Assembly: GCF_013372165.1 (NCBI RefSeq)
Contig: NZ_CP053828.1
Location: forward strand, 992,001-1,056,000
Reading direction: 5' to 3'
DNA: 64,000 nucleotides
Source of the DNA: Campylobacter hyointestinalis subsp. lawsonii
GTDB lineage: Bacteria; Campylobacterota; Campylobacteria; Campylobacterales; Campylobacteraceae
Made by a program: the position numbers and the translations under genes. Position 1 is the first letter of the stretch; each line of letters starts with the position of its first letter. Of the stretch, positions 47,789-56,900 are shown in pieces. The notes below the pieces were generated by a model that saw only the letters and a list, made by a program, of their open reading frames with translations, was not told where the DNA came from and did not search any database.

Positions 47789-48132
47789 TTTTCTATAATC
47801 ACAGCAGCGATGGCAAATCCGCCATCGTGCGTGATGCTAAGACTGCTATTTTTTATCCCAAATTTATGTATTACATTAGGCTCAAATTTAAGCTTTGGAG
47901 CACCTTTATTATCTTTATAAATTTCCACATCTAAAAAGCCAAACTCAGCACATATACCACAACCAAGAGCTTTTGAGACCGCCTCTTTTGCAGCCCAAAA
48001 TCCAGCTAAACTAGCATCGTTTTTAGCTATTTGTATCTCGTTTGAAGATAAAAATTTAGATAAAAATTTATCTTCAAATTTACTTTTAGCTTTAGTTATC
48101 CTATCGATTTTTATTATATCTATACCGATCAT
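47785..48132 (-). CDS. acpS: Holo-[acyl-carrier-protein] synthase
   Basis: Transfers 4'-phosphopantetheine from CoA to acyl carrier protein. 115 aa, typical. Both signatures are present: [11 protein letters not shown] (Mg-binding Asp) at the N terminus and [15 protein letters not shown] (Glu and Lys). It overlaps the upstream fliL by 4 bp on the same strand. That pairing is known in epsilonproteobacteria. Confidence 0.95.
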   Translation of the reverse strand: MIGIDIIKIDRITKAKSKFEDKFLSKFLSSNEIQIAKNDASLAGFWAAKEAVSKALGCGICAEFGFLDVEIYKDNKGAPKLKFEPNVIHKFGIKNSSLSITHDGGFAIAAVIIEN

Positions 48133-48653
48133 TGAACTATAAAATCGGTGAAATAAACATTTTTGATATAACCATCTCTTAAGGTCTCATTTATCTTTGT
48201 TACAAGCTCATCTTTAAGTCGCTCTTTACCTTTTGCTGTGCTTACATCTTCGTAAGTTTTTGATGATAAAGTTCTTATGATAATATCTCTTATGAGAGGT
48301 TTTTTCTTGTCTATCTCTGGAGAAAGAGTCTCTTCGCTAAGTTCTAAATTTAAAGCCGTTTTTAGAAATCTAGAACCACTTTCGCTAAGTAAATTTACTA
48401 AAAACTGATCCATAGGATACATAGGACCTATGTTAAAAAAGTCATTTGATCTCTGTTTTGGACTTTGAGCAGGACCTTGAGTAGTAGTAGTAGCTTGATG
48501 TTGCATTGCAGCTGTATTTTCATCGCTTGATCCAAGCATTAAAAAAACAACTAAAAAACCTATGATTAGTAAAAACACAAGCACACCTATAACTGCTATA
48601 AGTAGTACGTTTCCGCCCTTTTTCTTTACTTCTTCTTTTGCTTCTTCTGCCAT
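48129..48653 (-). CDS. fliL: Flagellar basal body-associated protein FliL
   Basis: 174 aa. Single transmembrane helix (about 16-40, [20 protein letters not shown]) after a charged cytoplasmic start, a Gln/Thr/Pro-rich linker, and the periplasmic FliL domain ([39 protein letters not shown]). FliL rings surround the flagellar stator and influence torque. AAGGAA precedes the ATG. acpS overlaps downstream. Confidence 0.95.
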   Translation of the reverse strand: MAEEAKEEVKKKGGNVLLIAVIGVLVFLLIIGFLVVFLMLGSSDENTAAMQHQATTTTQGPAQSPKQRSNDFFNIGPMYPMDQFLVNLLSESGSRFLKTALNLELSEETLSPEIDKKKPLIRDIIIRTLSSKTYEDVSTAKGKERLKDELVTKINETLRDGYIKNVYFTDFIVQ

Positions 48654-48713
48654 AAAATTTCCTTGATTTTTTATATATTTTATCCAAATTTAGCTGAATT
48701 TAGATTTTATAAT

Positions 48714-49586
48714 CTATAAAATAATGTTTTTTAGCTCACCTATGCCCTCTATAAAGCAGACTACTTCATCACCGCTATTTAAAAACTTCGGTGGCGTAAA
48801 TCCCATACCAACTCCACTTGGCGTACCCATAGATATGATAGTTCCCGCTTTTAACGTCATACCTTTGCTAAGATCACTTATAACATAAGCCGCATCAAAA
48901 ATAAGCTTTGAGGTATTTGAGTTTTGTCTTAGCTCACCATTGACAAATGATTTGATATCCAAACTAGAAACGTCCAGCTCATCGCTAGTAACTATCCAAG
49001 GACCAAATGGCAAAGATCTATCTAAACTTTTGCCATAATACCACTGCTTATGCTTGTTTTGTATATCTCTAGAGCTTATATCATTTATGATAGACCAGCC
49101 AAATACATACTCAAGCGCTTTGTCTTTAGAAACATTCTTAGCATCTTTTGATATGATAAGAGCTAGTTCTGCTTCATAATCCAAAGATTTCGTGATATCG
49201 CTATGAGATAAAATAGTATCGCCATCAGCGACTGCTTCATTTACACGTTTTGAAAAATATACCGGATACTCTCTTTTGCCATCAAATTTAATCTTTTTAA
49301 AATTATATGACTCAACAGCATGTTCCATAAAATTTATACCTAAACATATCACATCTTGTAAAGGATAAGGTATAACTGCTCTTTTTGTGATATTTTTTAG
49401 GTTCAGGCCTCCACTTTTTTGGCTTAACTCTCTTAGCTTGTTTAGCTCATCTTTAGTGCTAGTTACTATAAGATCGTTCATATCTTTTTTATAAATTCCA
49501 GCTAAAGAAATATCTAATACGCTACCATCAAAGCCGATCACTCCAACCTTATCAACACCATTTATACTATATGTCAAAAGCTTCAT
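48714..49586 (-). CDS. Fumarylacetoacetate hydrolase family protein
   Basis: 290 aa. The C-terminal FAH domain has metal ligands in DYEAELALIISKDAKNV and the ISSRDIQNKHKQWYYGKSLD block, followed by GTIISMGTPSGVGMGF. Bacterial relatives include oxaloacetate decarboxylases, acylpyruvases and 2-hydroxyhepta-2,4-diene-1,7-dioate isomerases; the substrate cannot be read from the sequence. It abuts argD (shared base 49586), so the two are co-transcribed. Confidence 0.88.
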   Translation of the reverse strand: MKLLTYSINGVDKVGVIGFDGSVLDISLAGIYKKDMNDLIVTSTKDELNKLRELSQKSGGLNLKNITKRAVIPYPLQDVICLGINFMEHAVESYNFKKIKFDGKREYPVYFSKRVNEAVADGDTILSHSDITKSLDYEAELALIISKDAKNVSKDKALEYVFGWSIINDISSRDIQNKHKQWYYGKSLDRSLPFGPWIVTSDELDVSSLDIKSFVNGELRQNSNTSKLIFDAAYVISDLSKGMTLKAGTIISMGTPSGVGMGFTPPKFLNSGDEVVCFIEGIGELKNIIL

Positions 49587-50737
49587 TATAGATCCGAAAT
49601 AGCCATTTTTAAGCGTTTAAAACCTTGCTTGATCTCTTTTTTGTTGATATTTAAAGGCGGTAAAAATCTCACTGTATTTTTTCCTGATTTGAGAATCAAA
49701 ACTCTATGTTCTAAAGCTTTGTTAAAGATCTTGTTTAAATTTTGCGGATCTTTTAAAACAAGACCTTGCATAAGCCCAAGCCCTACTCTTTTTTCAAAAA
49801 TATCTGGAAAAAGATCAACCATATCATCAAGTTTTTTTGTAAATTTGGCGATAGTGATATCTAATTTTCCTGTTTTTTTCATCTTTTCTAGCTCATTTAA
49901 GACAGATATTCCAGCACTACTCGCCAAAAAATTTCCACCAAAAGTACTTCCGTGATCACCTGGCTTAAAGATATCTTGCTTGCTTGCACACGCTCCTATG
50001 GCTACGCCACCACCAAGACCTTTTGCAAAGGTTATGATATCTGGCTCAACATCATAAAGCTTACTAGTCACAAACTCTCCCGTTCTATAAATTCCGCATT
50101 GAACTTCATCGGTGATAAATAAAAGATTTTTTTCTTTTAAAACTTTGGCTAGCTTTTGAATTTCTTCCTTTTTTAAAGGATTTATTCCACCTTCACCTTG
50201 TACTAGTTCTACCATAACTGCTATAGTATTTTCACCTATATTTTCGATAATCTCATCTATAGAGTTAAAAAATTTAAAAGCATCTGGATATGGCGCAAAA
50301 TCATTTGGATGAAATTTTTCTTGTCCTGTAAGCTTTAAAGTCGCAATCGTCCTACCATGAAATGAATTTCCTAACGTGATAATCTCGTATTTTTTGTTTT
50401 CAAAACTATTACCATATTTTCTAGCAAGTTTTATAGCGCACTCATTTGCTTCAGCCCCTGAATTTGCAAAAAATAGATAATACGGACTGCCTAACAGTCT
50501 TGAGATTTTATCTGCTAACTCTTCTTGAGGTTTTATTTTATATATATTTGAAGTATGTAAAAGAGTATGAGCTTGTTTTGAGATGGTCTTTGCTAATTTT
50601 TTATGCGCGTGCCCTAAAGAACAAACTCCTATACCACTTGCAAAATCTATATAATCTTCTCCATTAAAATCCCATAATACAGAGCCTTTACCGCATTTAA
50701 AGCCCAAATCTACTCTAGCATAATTTTGCATTAACAT
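49586..50737 (-). CDS. argD: Acetylornithine aminotransferase
   Basis: Class III PLP aminotransferase of arginine (and possibly lysine, as DapC) synthesis. 383 aa. MLMQNYARVDLGFKCGKGS start, FANSGAEANECAIKLARK, TLGNSFHGRT, FITDEVQCGIYRTG and the PLP lysine in TFAKGLGGGVAIGA. AAGGAG is 8 bases before ATG 50737; a second ATG at 50731 is possible. The ribosome site lies within the end of the TRIC gene upstream (6-bp gap), so translation may be coupled. Confidence 0.92.
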   Translation of the reverse strand: MLMQNYARVDLGFKCGKGSVLWDFNGEDYIDFASGIGVCSLGHAHKKLAKTISKQAHTLLHTSNIYKIKPQEELADKISRLLGSPYYLFFANSGAEANECAIKLARKYGNSFENKKYEIITLGNSFHGRTIATLKLTGQEKFHPNDFAPYPDAFKFFNSIDEIIENIGENTIAVMVELVQGEGGINPLKKEEIQKLAKVLKEKNLLFITDEVQCGIYRTGEFVTSKLYDVEPDIITFAKGLGGGVAIGACASKQDIFKPGDHGSTFGGNFLASSAGISVLNELEKMKKTGKLDITIAKFTKKLDDMVDLFPDIFEKRVGLGLMQGLVLKDPQNLNKIFNKALEHRVLILKSGKNTVRFLPPLNINKKEIKQGFKRLKMAISDL

Positions 50738-50742
50738 AACAA

Positions 50743-51372
50743 CTACTCCTTATAATGAATTTCTGGCAAATGCCAATTTCTATAGTAAGCACAAAGTCTG
50801 ACAACAACACCAAATACAAATAAAATCATAATCCAGTATATATTTGTAAGTTCAAACAAACTCATAAAATAATATATAAGACCTATACTCATACTGATAG
50901 TTCCATAAAGTCCGGTTTTTAAAAACCAAGGAACTTCATTTAGTAGCACATCTCTTAAAATACCGCCCCCAACTCCGTTGCAAAATGCCACAAGTATCAC
51001 ACCAAATATATTTAGTCCATACTCGATAGCTACGATAGACCCTACTATGGAAAAGCTTATCACATCAACTGCGTCAGTCATAATAAATATAAATTTTTTC
51101 TCAAGCCCTTGTCTATTTTCATGATGAAATTTAAATAGTATAGCAAAAATCATCACGCCAATGACGATAATAACTGGCATAAAATGAGTAAATGAATACG
51201 CCGGACGCCCAACTATAACATCTCTCATAAGTCCGCCACCAAGTGCAGTTAAAAACGCAGCTAAAAAAACGCCAAGCCAATCACAACCTCGCTTTATCCC
51301 GAACAAAAAACCGCTCAGTGCAGCCGAAGCTATACCCACGTACTCAGCTAGTAAAAATGCTTCCATTTGCAT
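50743..51372 (-). CDS. TRIC-type cation channel family protein (YadS/UPF0126)
   Basis: 209 aa, seven hydrophobic segments in two three-helix repeats. Each repeat carries the kinked glycine motif: TALGGGLMRDVIVGRPAY and GVGGGILRDVLLNEVPWF. Prokaryotic TRIC proteins form trimers that pass K+ and Na+; older annotation gives glycine transport or UPF0126. It is the first of a likely operon with argD and the FAH gene. Confidence 0.9.
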   Translation of the reverse strand: MQMEAFLLAEYVGIASAALSGFLFGIKRGCDWLGVFLAAFLTALGGGLMRDVIVGRPAYSFTHFMPVIIVIGVMIFAILFKFHHENRQGLEKKFIFIMTDAVDVISFSIVGSIVAIEYGLNIFGVILVAFCNGVGGGILRDVLLNEVPWFLKTGLYGTISMSIGLIYYFMSLFELTNIYWIMILFVFGVVVRLCAYYRNWHLPEIHYKE

Positions 51373-51439
51373 ACTTTTGGTAAATTTTGTAGTATTTTAC
51401 AATTTAAATTCAAAAAATAAAATAAAAATTTATTTAATC

Positions 51440-52576
51440 TCAAGCTTTTTTATAATTGTTTTTAAATTTGACGCTAAACTCGGTTTTTTCATTAGCACTT
51501 TGACAATAAACTTCAAACCCAAGATCGTCGCAGTAGCGTTTAACTAGGCTAAGTCCTATGCCAAAACCGCCATTTTGAGTATCAAACCTACTAAATTTAT
51601 CATATATCTTATTCAAATTCTCTTTTTCTATGACATTTCCATGATTTACCACGCTAAGAGTGGAGTTATCTAAGCTCACTACAACATCTGAGTTTTTAAA
51701 GGCGTATTTTATAGCATTTGATAAAAGATTATCAAATATCTTTTTAAATTTAGAACTATCGGTATTTATCTTAACGTCTTCAAATTTAGATATTATGGTT
51801 ATGCCTTTATTTGCGGCACTTAGTTCAAACATCTGGATGCGTTTTTCTAGAATATCTTTTAAATTTAAAGTTTCTATATGATTTGGTTCATTTTTTAAAT
51901 TTAGCGACAGATCGCTATATAAATGCGACAATGTTTTAGCTGCTATTTTGATATTTTCAAGATATTTTGTAGGATTTTTATCAAACATTTCAGCACTCAT
52001 CAAGATCACGCTAAGAGGAGTATTTATCTCGTGAGTCGTATCTGTGATAAAATTATTTAGCGTTTTTATCTGATTTAAAAGCGGTAGATACGAGAGTCTT
52101 ACTATAAAATAAGCTATGATAAATATCGCTAGTAAAACAACTACAAATATCACGCTAGTACGCAAAAATAGAGCGTCTATGCTTTGCTTTGGACTTGAAG
52201 TTCTGATGTCTAAGTTTAGCTCCACCATTCTTTTTCTTGAATGAATATCGTCTGAATAATACATATAGCGATCGTCATTATAAAATTTGTTTTTAAATTT
52301 TGGTTTATCAAATTGTTTTATTATATACCTATTAGATTTTATATCAAAAAGATTTATCTCATACTCATTTTGTAAATTTAAAATTTTCTCATAGCTACCG
52401 TTTGCACGTAGCATAAACTCTATCTCGCTTGCATATGCTCTTATCTGATGAGCTGTTTTTTTGTATATATCGTCTTTTTCGGTCTTATAGTATGAAAGCG
52501 TAAAAAATATTAAAAATAGACTACTAGTTATAGTATAAAGTAAAAATATAGGAAGGAAGTATTTTTTATTAAGCAT
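51440..52576 (-). CDS. Sensor histidine kinase
   Basis: 378 aa, inner membrane. Transmembrane helices at about 7-29 and 141-160 enclose a 110-residue periplasmic sensor of unknown ligand. HisKA has H182 in TTHEINTPLSVI, which should autophosphorylate. HATPase_c motifs: NLLSNAIKYAF and GGFGIGLSLVKRYC; the DxG region is degenerate. The C-terminal end is short. It overlaps the response regulator by 8 bp. The N-terminal sensor together with the secreted protein at 53231 suggests an envelope signal. Confidence 0.92.
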   Translation of the reverse strand: MLNKKYFLPIFLLYTITSSLFLIFFTLSYYKTEKDDIYKKTAHQIRAYASEIEFMLRANGSYEKILNLQNEYEINLFDIKSNRYIIKQFDKPKFKNKFYNDDRYMYYSDDIHSRKRMVELNLDIRTSSPKQSIDALFLRTSVIFVVVLLAIFIIAYFIVRLSYLPLLNQIKTLNNFITDTTHEINTPLSVILMSAEMFDKNPTKYLENIKIAAKTLSHLYSDLSLNLKNEPNHIETLNLKDILEKRIQMFELSAANKGITIISKFEDVKINTDSSKFKKIFDNLLSNAIKYAFKNSDVVVSLDNSTLSVVNHGNVIEKENLNKIYDKFSRFDTQNGGFGIGLSLVKRYCDDLGFEVYCQSANEKTEFSVKFKNNYKKA

Positions 52577-53228
52577 ATTCGTATCCGAGTTTAGAGTGAC
52601 TTATGATCCTATCTTCTCCTATTATCTTCCTTAAATTTCTTACATAAACCCTTAAACTTAGCTCACTAGGTAGCTCGTCATAATCCCAAATTTGAGAGTA
52701 AATCTCCTCTCTTGAAAGAATTCTATTTTTATTTTGTAAAAAAAGAGCTAATAGCTTACTCTCTTTTTTAGAGAGCAAAACAGGCTTGTCGTCTTTTAAG
52801 AGTCTTTTTTGAAGTATATCAAATTTTAAATGTTCATTTATAACAATGTCTTGTGAATTTTGACAAAAGTTTCTTTTAAGGATATTTTCTACCCTAAGTA
52901 AAAGCTCAGCTAGTTCAAATGGTTTTTTTATGTAGTCATCACATCCTACTTTAAAGCCTTTTGTGACGTCATTTATACCATTTAACGAAGTAGTAAAAAT
53001 GCAAGGAGTTTTTACGCCTGAGTTTCTTAACTCATCAAGCAAGTCAAAGCCGTTTCCGCCTATGATCTTAACATCAAAGATCAAAAGATCAAAATGATTT
53101 TCATAGGCAAAACTCAGTGCTTCATCGTAGTTATCACTTAGCGTAATTTCATAGCCAAAGCTCTGCAAATATGAACTCATCATATCTGCAAGCATCGGCT
53201 CATCTTCTAAAACTAGGATTTTATTCAT
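52569..53228 (-). CDS. OmpR/PhoB-family response regulator
   Basis: 219 aa. Receiver domain with LVLEDE acidic pair, phospho-acceptor D52 in LLIFDVKIIGGNG, switch threonine TTSLNG and lysine in DYIKKPFEL; then a winged helix (about 125-219: LSKKESKLLALFLQNK, ELSLRVYVRNLRKIIGED). It is cognate to the kinase that overlaps downstream. It begins 3 bp after the small secreted-protein gene upstream, so all three form one operon. Confidence 0.95.
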   Translation of the reverse strand: MNKILVLEDEPMLADMMSSYLQSFGYEITLSDNYDEALSFAYENHFDLLIFDVKIIGGNGFDLLDELRNSGVKTPCIFTTSLNGINDVTKGFKVGCDDYIKKPFELAELLLRVENILKRNFCQNSQDIVINEHLKFDILQKRLLKDDKPVLLSKKESKLLALFLQNKNRILSREEIYSQIWDYDELPSELSLRVYVRNLRKIIGEDRIISHSKLGYEYA

Positions 53229-53230
53229 AT

Positions 53231-53638
53231 TTATTTAGTATAAGGGCAGTCATCTTGCATGCAGTTGGCATTGCCCTTCATACCGCCATTTCTGCCATGT
53301 CCGCCGTTTGAGTTCATTTTTTTGTTGCTCATAAATTTACCACAAACTTTTGGGTTAAAGTATTCGTCTTTTCCTAAAGTTGCCATATTTTTTCTCATTT
53401 GCATTTTAAATTCTTTTGCAAAATCATCTTTTTGAGCTGGAGTCATATTTTTTGTTATATCCAACATTTCATTATGGATTTTCATACAAATATCTCTGAT
53501 TTGAGAATCTTTTACACTAGCTTCTTTCTTTGCAGCAAATACCTTGTTGCTAAATTGCACCGCCGCACTATCAGCACCAAAAGCCAAACTTCCTAAAATA
53601 GATACAGATAAAACAGCTGATAAAACTTTGTTTTTCAT
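53231..53638 (-). CDS. Small secreted protein co-transcribed with a two-component system
   Basis: 135 aa. Signal peptide (KVLSAVLSVSILGSLAFGA), then a helical body with MTPAQKDDFAKEFKMQM, which recalls the helical repeats of Spy/CpxP-type periplasmic stress proteins, and a Gly/Asn/His/Lys-rich tail with two cysteines (HGRNGGMKGNANCMQDDC). The tail could bind metal. Function unknown. It is the first gene of the operon with the response regulator and kinase, a position often held by a target or modulator of the sensor. Confidence 0.72.
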   Translation of the reverse strand: MKNKVLSAVLSVSILGSLAFGADSAAVQFSNKVFAAKKEASVKDSQIRDICMKIHNEMLDITKNMTPAQKDDFAKEFKMQMRKNMATLGKDEYFNPKVCGKFMSNKKMNSNGGHGRNGGMKGNANCMQDDCPYTK

Positions 53639-53712
53639 TTTATATCCTTTATGTTGAAATATAGCAGAATCATAATCTAAATTTGTTGAGCAATTGTTAA
53701 TTAAATAAATTA

Positions 53713-54510
53713 TCAGTTTTCTCTATAAAACACAGACGGATTTACTTGCACACCATTTACCACAACGCCAAAATGCAAATGTGGCCAACTAACCATACCA
53801 GAAGCACCGCTAAGCCCTAAAACATCACCTTTGGCTAATTTTATACCAGGTTTTACAAACATTTTGCTTAGATGAAAATACTGCGTATAAATTCCACCGC
53901 CATGATCTATGACTACGCTATATCCGCTATCATATTTAAAGTTTGCTACGCGAACTATACCAGAATTTGAGCTGATGGCTTTTTGCCCTACTTTGGCTCT
54001 AAAATCCATACCATTGTGGTAGTGATTAAAGCTTCCGTTCGCCACTCTAATACTTCCAAATTCGCTTGTTACAAAACCATTTAATGGTTTGATAAAATTA
54101 CTATCAAAATATATATCTCTGCTAAGTGTATTATAAATTTTTTGCATATTTATTTTTTCTTTTTTTATTAGCTCTGCTGTTTTATCATCTATCCTAAATT
54201 TATTTATTATAGAGGTTATATCTTCTGTTTTATAATCTTTTTTAGATATGATAAACTCAGTATGCCCCACGGTATCGTTTATAGTATTTTTTATACTCAT
54301 AACTCCACTAGCATTATAATCTACTGGTATAAAAGCTATCATAAAACCTTTTTTCGTAGGATGTTTTAGCCAAGGAGTAAATTTATCATTTATAGTAAAA
54401 TTTTTAGCGAAGTTCGCATCTATGGTAATGATCTCAAGCTCACCGTTACTCACACTAGCACAGAACAAATGGGTAATAAATGTAAAAAATAGTATTAGTT
54501 TTTTCATCAT
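53713..54510 (-). CDS. M23-family peptidoglycan endopeptidase
   Basis: 265 aa, signal peptide (LILFFTFITHLFCA), an N-terminal domain of about 130 aa, then a LytM/M23 zinc domain: SFNHYHNGMDFRAKVGQ (His and Asp ligands) and SWPHLHFGVVVNGV (HxH). All zinc ligands are present, so it should be active in the periplasm on cross-links; relatives in Campylobacter and Helicobacter influence helical shape. The substrate bond is inferred. Confidence 0.92.
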   Translation of the reverse strand: MMKKLILFFTFITHLFCASVSNGELEIITIDANFAKNFTINDKFTPWLKHPTKKGFMIAFIPVDYNASGVMSIKNTINDTVGHTEFIISKKDYKTEDITSIINKFRIDDKTAELIKKEKINMQKIYNTLSRDIYFDSNFIKPLNGFVTSEFGSIRVANGSFNHYHNGMDFRAKVGQKAISSNSGIVRVANFKYDSGYSVVIDHGGGIYTQYFHLSKMFVKPGIKLAKGDVLGLSGASGMVSWPHLHFGVVVNGVQVNPSVFYREN

Positions 54511-54571
54511 AGATCCAAAAAAAGATATTTTCTAAATCTATGATATCATAATTTACGTAAATTTAAAGCTA

Positions 54572-54781
54572 TTAAACCGAGTATAAATTCACAAATCTCT
54601 TTCTATTTATAGGGCTATACTGATTAAGATGTTCGTAAGCCTCTTCAGCATCACCATCGGTGAAATTTTTTGTATTTTCTATAAGTTCGTAAAGCTCTTC
54701 GTCATCTAAATTTTCGAAGTCGCCAAACTCTTCTAAGACCTCTTGTATCATAGCTTCAAGCTCTAATTCATCATAAGTCAA
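54572..54781 (-). CDS. Small acidic hypothetical protein
   Basis: 69 aa, strongly acidic (ELEAMIQEVLEEFGDFENLDDEELYELIENT), predicted helical, no signal or membrane segment. GGAG lies before the ATG. No family recognised. It is between the M23 gene and the divergent P-type ATPase operon. Confidence 0.6.
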   Translation of the reverse strand: MTYDELELEAMIQEVLEEFGDFENLDDEELYELIENTKNFTDGDAEEAYEHLNQYSPINRKRFVNLYSV

Positions 54782-55122
54782 GTAAATCTCCTATACAAAT
54801 ATATAAAAAATAAATTTTGCGAATAATATCAAAACAATCTTAATCCAAGCTTTATGATAACAAATTTCATTTATAAATTTAGATTATCAAAAAAATATGA
54901 TAAAAATTGTTATGAATTTTCCATATTTTACCCATTTTATCGGTTAAATTTTATATTTTATTAAGGATATTTTCATTACAATTTTTAAATTATCTTGATA
55001 TCGCTTATTATAATCTGTAAAAAGTAAGTTTTGATAAAGAATTTTTTAAAATATTTTTATATAATATAACAAATAAAAGCTTTATCATATCGATAAAATC
55101 AAGTAGGTAGGAAACAAAACAA
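54782..55122. other. Divergent intergenic region upstream of the P-type ATPase operon
   Basis: About 340 bp with no gene, very AT-rich. A TATAAT-like box (TATATAATAT, about 55060-55070) lies about 55 bp before the operon. Just upstream of its ribosome site a TTTATC / GATAAA inverted pair (55081-55086, 55092-55097) might be an operator. No RNA gene recognised. Confidence 0.5.
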
Positions 55123-55455
55123 ATGGACTCAAACATAGAGATATTAAAACAAGTGGCTGATTACTGCTCTTTGATCCATAGCACTCCTGGACGTATTAGA
55201 GTTAGAGTTTCTCCAAAAATAAAAGAACTACAAAACGAAGTAAATTTGCATAAATTAGATGAAATTATAGAGAAAATAGAAGGCATACATAGCGTAAAAT
55301 TTAATAAAATGGTAGGCTCTATAACAATTCTTTACGACAATCACAAATTTCCGCAAGAAATTTGGCACGATCTGCTAAATGGGATAAATTTAGAAAGCAT
55401 CTCTCAAAAAATAAACCAAATCAAAAAGGAATATCATGCAAACAAATTTAAATAA
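55123..55455 (+). CDS. HMA2-like heavy-metal-associated domain protein
   Basis: 110 aa. SLIHSTPGRIRVRVSPKI near the N terminus and GIHSVKFNKMVGSITILYD are the strand-1 and strand-4 patterns of the HMA2 (ferredoxin-fold) family found beside unusual P-type ATPases. The metal-binding CxxC of true HMA domains is absent; the loop reads STPGR. Cytoplasmic. First gene of an eight-gene operon; it overlaps the next gene by 20 bp. Preceded by AGGTAGGA. Confidence 0.78.
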   Translation: MDSNIEILKQVADYCSLIHSTPGRIRVRVSPKIKELQNEVNLHKLDEIIEKIEGIHSVKFNKMVGSITILYDNHKFPQEIWHDLLNGINLESISQKINQIKKEYHANKFK

Positions 55456-56044
55456 AAATAGTAAAGAAGAGATCTTCTCTTTGGCTTACAATTATGAAAA
55501 CAAAGGTTTGCTTATATATTCAAATTTTAAAGATGATAATGACATTTTCGCTCAAATTTTAGCTATCAAAAAAAATGGAATCATACTGCTAGAAAGCTTA
55601 GCTAGTATCAAAAACTACAAATTGCAAAACTACGATCACCAAATCATAACTCCTTCAAATTTAGATGACAAACTCATCGTTTGCTTAAATTATGAGCTAG
55701 AGCTAAACGAATTTTATAAAAACAGCGTAGAGGATCTAGACGATGATGTAAAAGATCTATTTTTCAGACTTTGGGCTACTTCTAATAACGAATATATCCC
55801 AGCTTTAAAACAGCAACTTTTTAACAAAAATAGTGAAAATAAAAACAAAAACGAACACAGCACAAATGGCATACAAGAATTTCTTGATAAAGCAAATTTG
55901 ATTGCATCAGGCAAGGCTAGTAAAGACGATCTACAAAATCTTTTAAAAAATCCAAATTTCTCATTTTTTGGCGGTATTGCAGCTGGCTCTTTAGTAGGTT
56001 TGATGATAAGCGAAATGATAAACAAAGGCAAAAAAGATGAATAA
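55436..56044 (+). CDS. Protein of the P-type ATPase operon, possible ferritin-like helical bundle
   Basis: 202 aa. The N-terminal two thirds are helical with spaced Glu, Tyr and Asn (FSLAYNYENKGLLIYSNF ... NYELELNEFYKN ... LFFRLWATSNNEYIPAL), recalling ferritin-like bundles, though metal-ligand His residues are mostly missing. The last 40 residues hold a glycine-rich hydrophobic helix (FGGIAAGSLVGLMISEMI). Overlaps the genes before and after it by 20 and 8 bp. The ferritin-like reading is a guess from pattern. Confidence 0.65.
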   Translation: MQTNLNKNSKEEIFSLAYNYENKGLLIYSNFKDDNDIFAQILAIKKNGIILLESLASIKNYKLQNYDHQIITPSNLDDKLIVCLNYELELNEFYKNSVEDLDDDVKDLFFRLWATSNNEYIPALKQQLFNKNSENKNKNEHSTNGIQEFLDKANLIASGKASKDDLQNLLKNPNFSFFGGIAAGSLVGLMISEMINKGKKDE

Positions 56045-56315
56045 CACTTCAGATAAAGGATTTAAAATGGCACTTCCATTTATAGCAGGAGCAGTAGCTG
56101 GAGGTTTAGCAATACTAGCTTTTAACAATAGAAAAGTTATAAAAGATAAACTTATGTGCGGACTTGAAAAAGGAAAAGATATAGCTATAAAAGCCAAAGA
56201 CGAAACTATGTCTAAACTCAAAAAGCAACCAGAAAAAGCGCCCGTAAAAGCAAAAAGAGTAGCTAAAAAAACTACAACCAACAAGGCAAAATCTAATGAT
56301 GCTATCTCAAAATAG
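56037..56315 (+). CDS. Small membrane protein with Lys/Ala-rich tail
   Basis: 92 aa. One glycine-rich transmembrane helix (about residues 11-27, LPFIAGAVAGGLAILAF) and a very basic tail (KAPVKAKRVAKKTTTNKAK) resembling histone-like or nucleic-acid-binding tails. No family recognised. It overlaps both neighbours in the operon (8 and 20 bp). Confidence 0.65.
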   Translation: MNNTSDKGFKMALPFIAGAVAGGLAILAFNNRKVIKDKLMCGLEKGKDIAIKAKDETMSKLKKQPEKAPVKAKRVAKKTTTNKAKSNDAISK

Positions 56316-56613
56316 TCTATTTTCTAGCTCACGTTTGCCAGGAGATAACTTTTTAAGCGGAGCTCTTATAGGATTTATCAGTAGCGGTGCTTTTTACTAT
56401 AAAGAGATAAAAGATGCAAAAATAGACCCTAAAAATGGTGTTAAAAAAACTCTCAAATTTAGCCTAGAAAGTGGTATCGTAGCAGGCTTTGGGATATCGG
56501 CTTCAAATAATATAGTAAGAGGTGAGTACTCAAAAGCTGCTTTAAATTTAGCTTTGGGCATAACTCTTGTAGGAATTACAAATAAATTTATAAATACAAA
56601 GGAAGATCAGTGA
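56296..56613 (+). CDS. Small membrane protein of the P-type ATPase operon
   Basis: 105 aa. Glycine-rich hydrophobic segments at about 20-35 (FLSGALIGFISSGAFYY), 60-72 and 82-95 (ALNLALGITLVGI). Two adjacent ATGs occur at 56296 and 56299. AAGG lies upstream. It overlaps the genes on both sides (20 bp and 4 bp). Function unknown. Confidence 0.65.
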   Translation: MMLSQNSLFSSSRLPGDNFLSGALIGFISSGAFYYKEIKDAKIDPKNGVKKTLKFSLESGIVAGFGISASNNIVRGEYSKAALNLALGITLVGITNKFINTKEDQ

Positions 56614-56900
56614 CAAATCCATATATAAACAACAACCAAAACTCAGCTTCACAAGGGCTAGATAATGCTATAAATAATTTTGCAAAAGACGTTCCTTTTA
56701 TACCTGAAAACTTTAATACCGCAGGATTTTTAAAAGGCGTTTTGATAGGTGCTGGACTAACTTATATACTTACAAATGAAAACGCACAACAAGCTATGTT
56801 TAAAGCTATAATCAAAGCAACAAATTTACTTCAAGCAGGAGCTGAGGAGCTAAAAGAGAGATTTGAAGATGCTAAGGCCGAAATAAATGCAAAAAATTAG
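56610..56900 (+). CDS. YtxH-like small membrane protein
   Basis: 96 aa. Starts with GTG (56610) overlapping the previous stop as GTGA, preceded by AAGGAAG. An Asn-rich start, one glycine-rich helix (GFLKGVLIGAGLTYIL) and an amphipathic charged C-terminal helix (GAEELKERFEDAKAEINAK) resemble YtxH-type envelope proteins. It overlaps the ATPase gene by 14 bp. Confidence 0.65.
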   Translation: MTNPYINNNQNSASQGLDNAINNFAKDVPFIPENFNTAGFLKGVLIGAGLTYILTNENAQQAMFKAIIKATNLLQAGAEELKERFEDAKAEINAKN

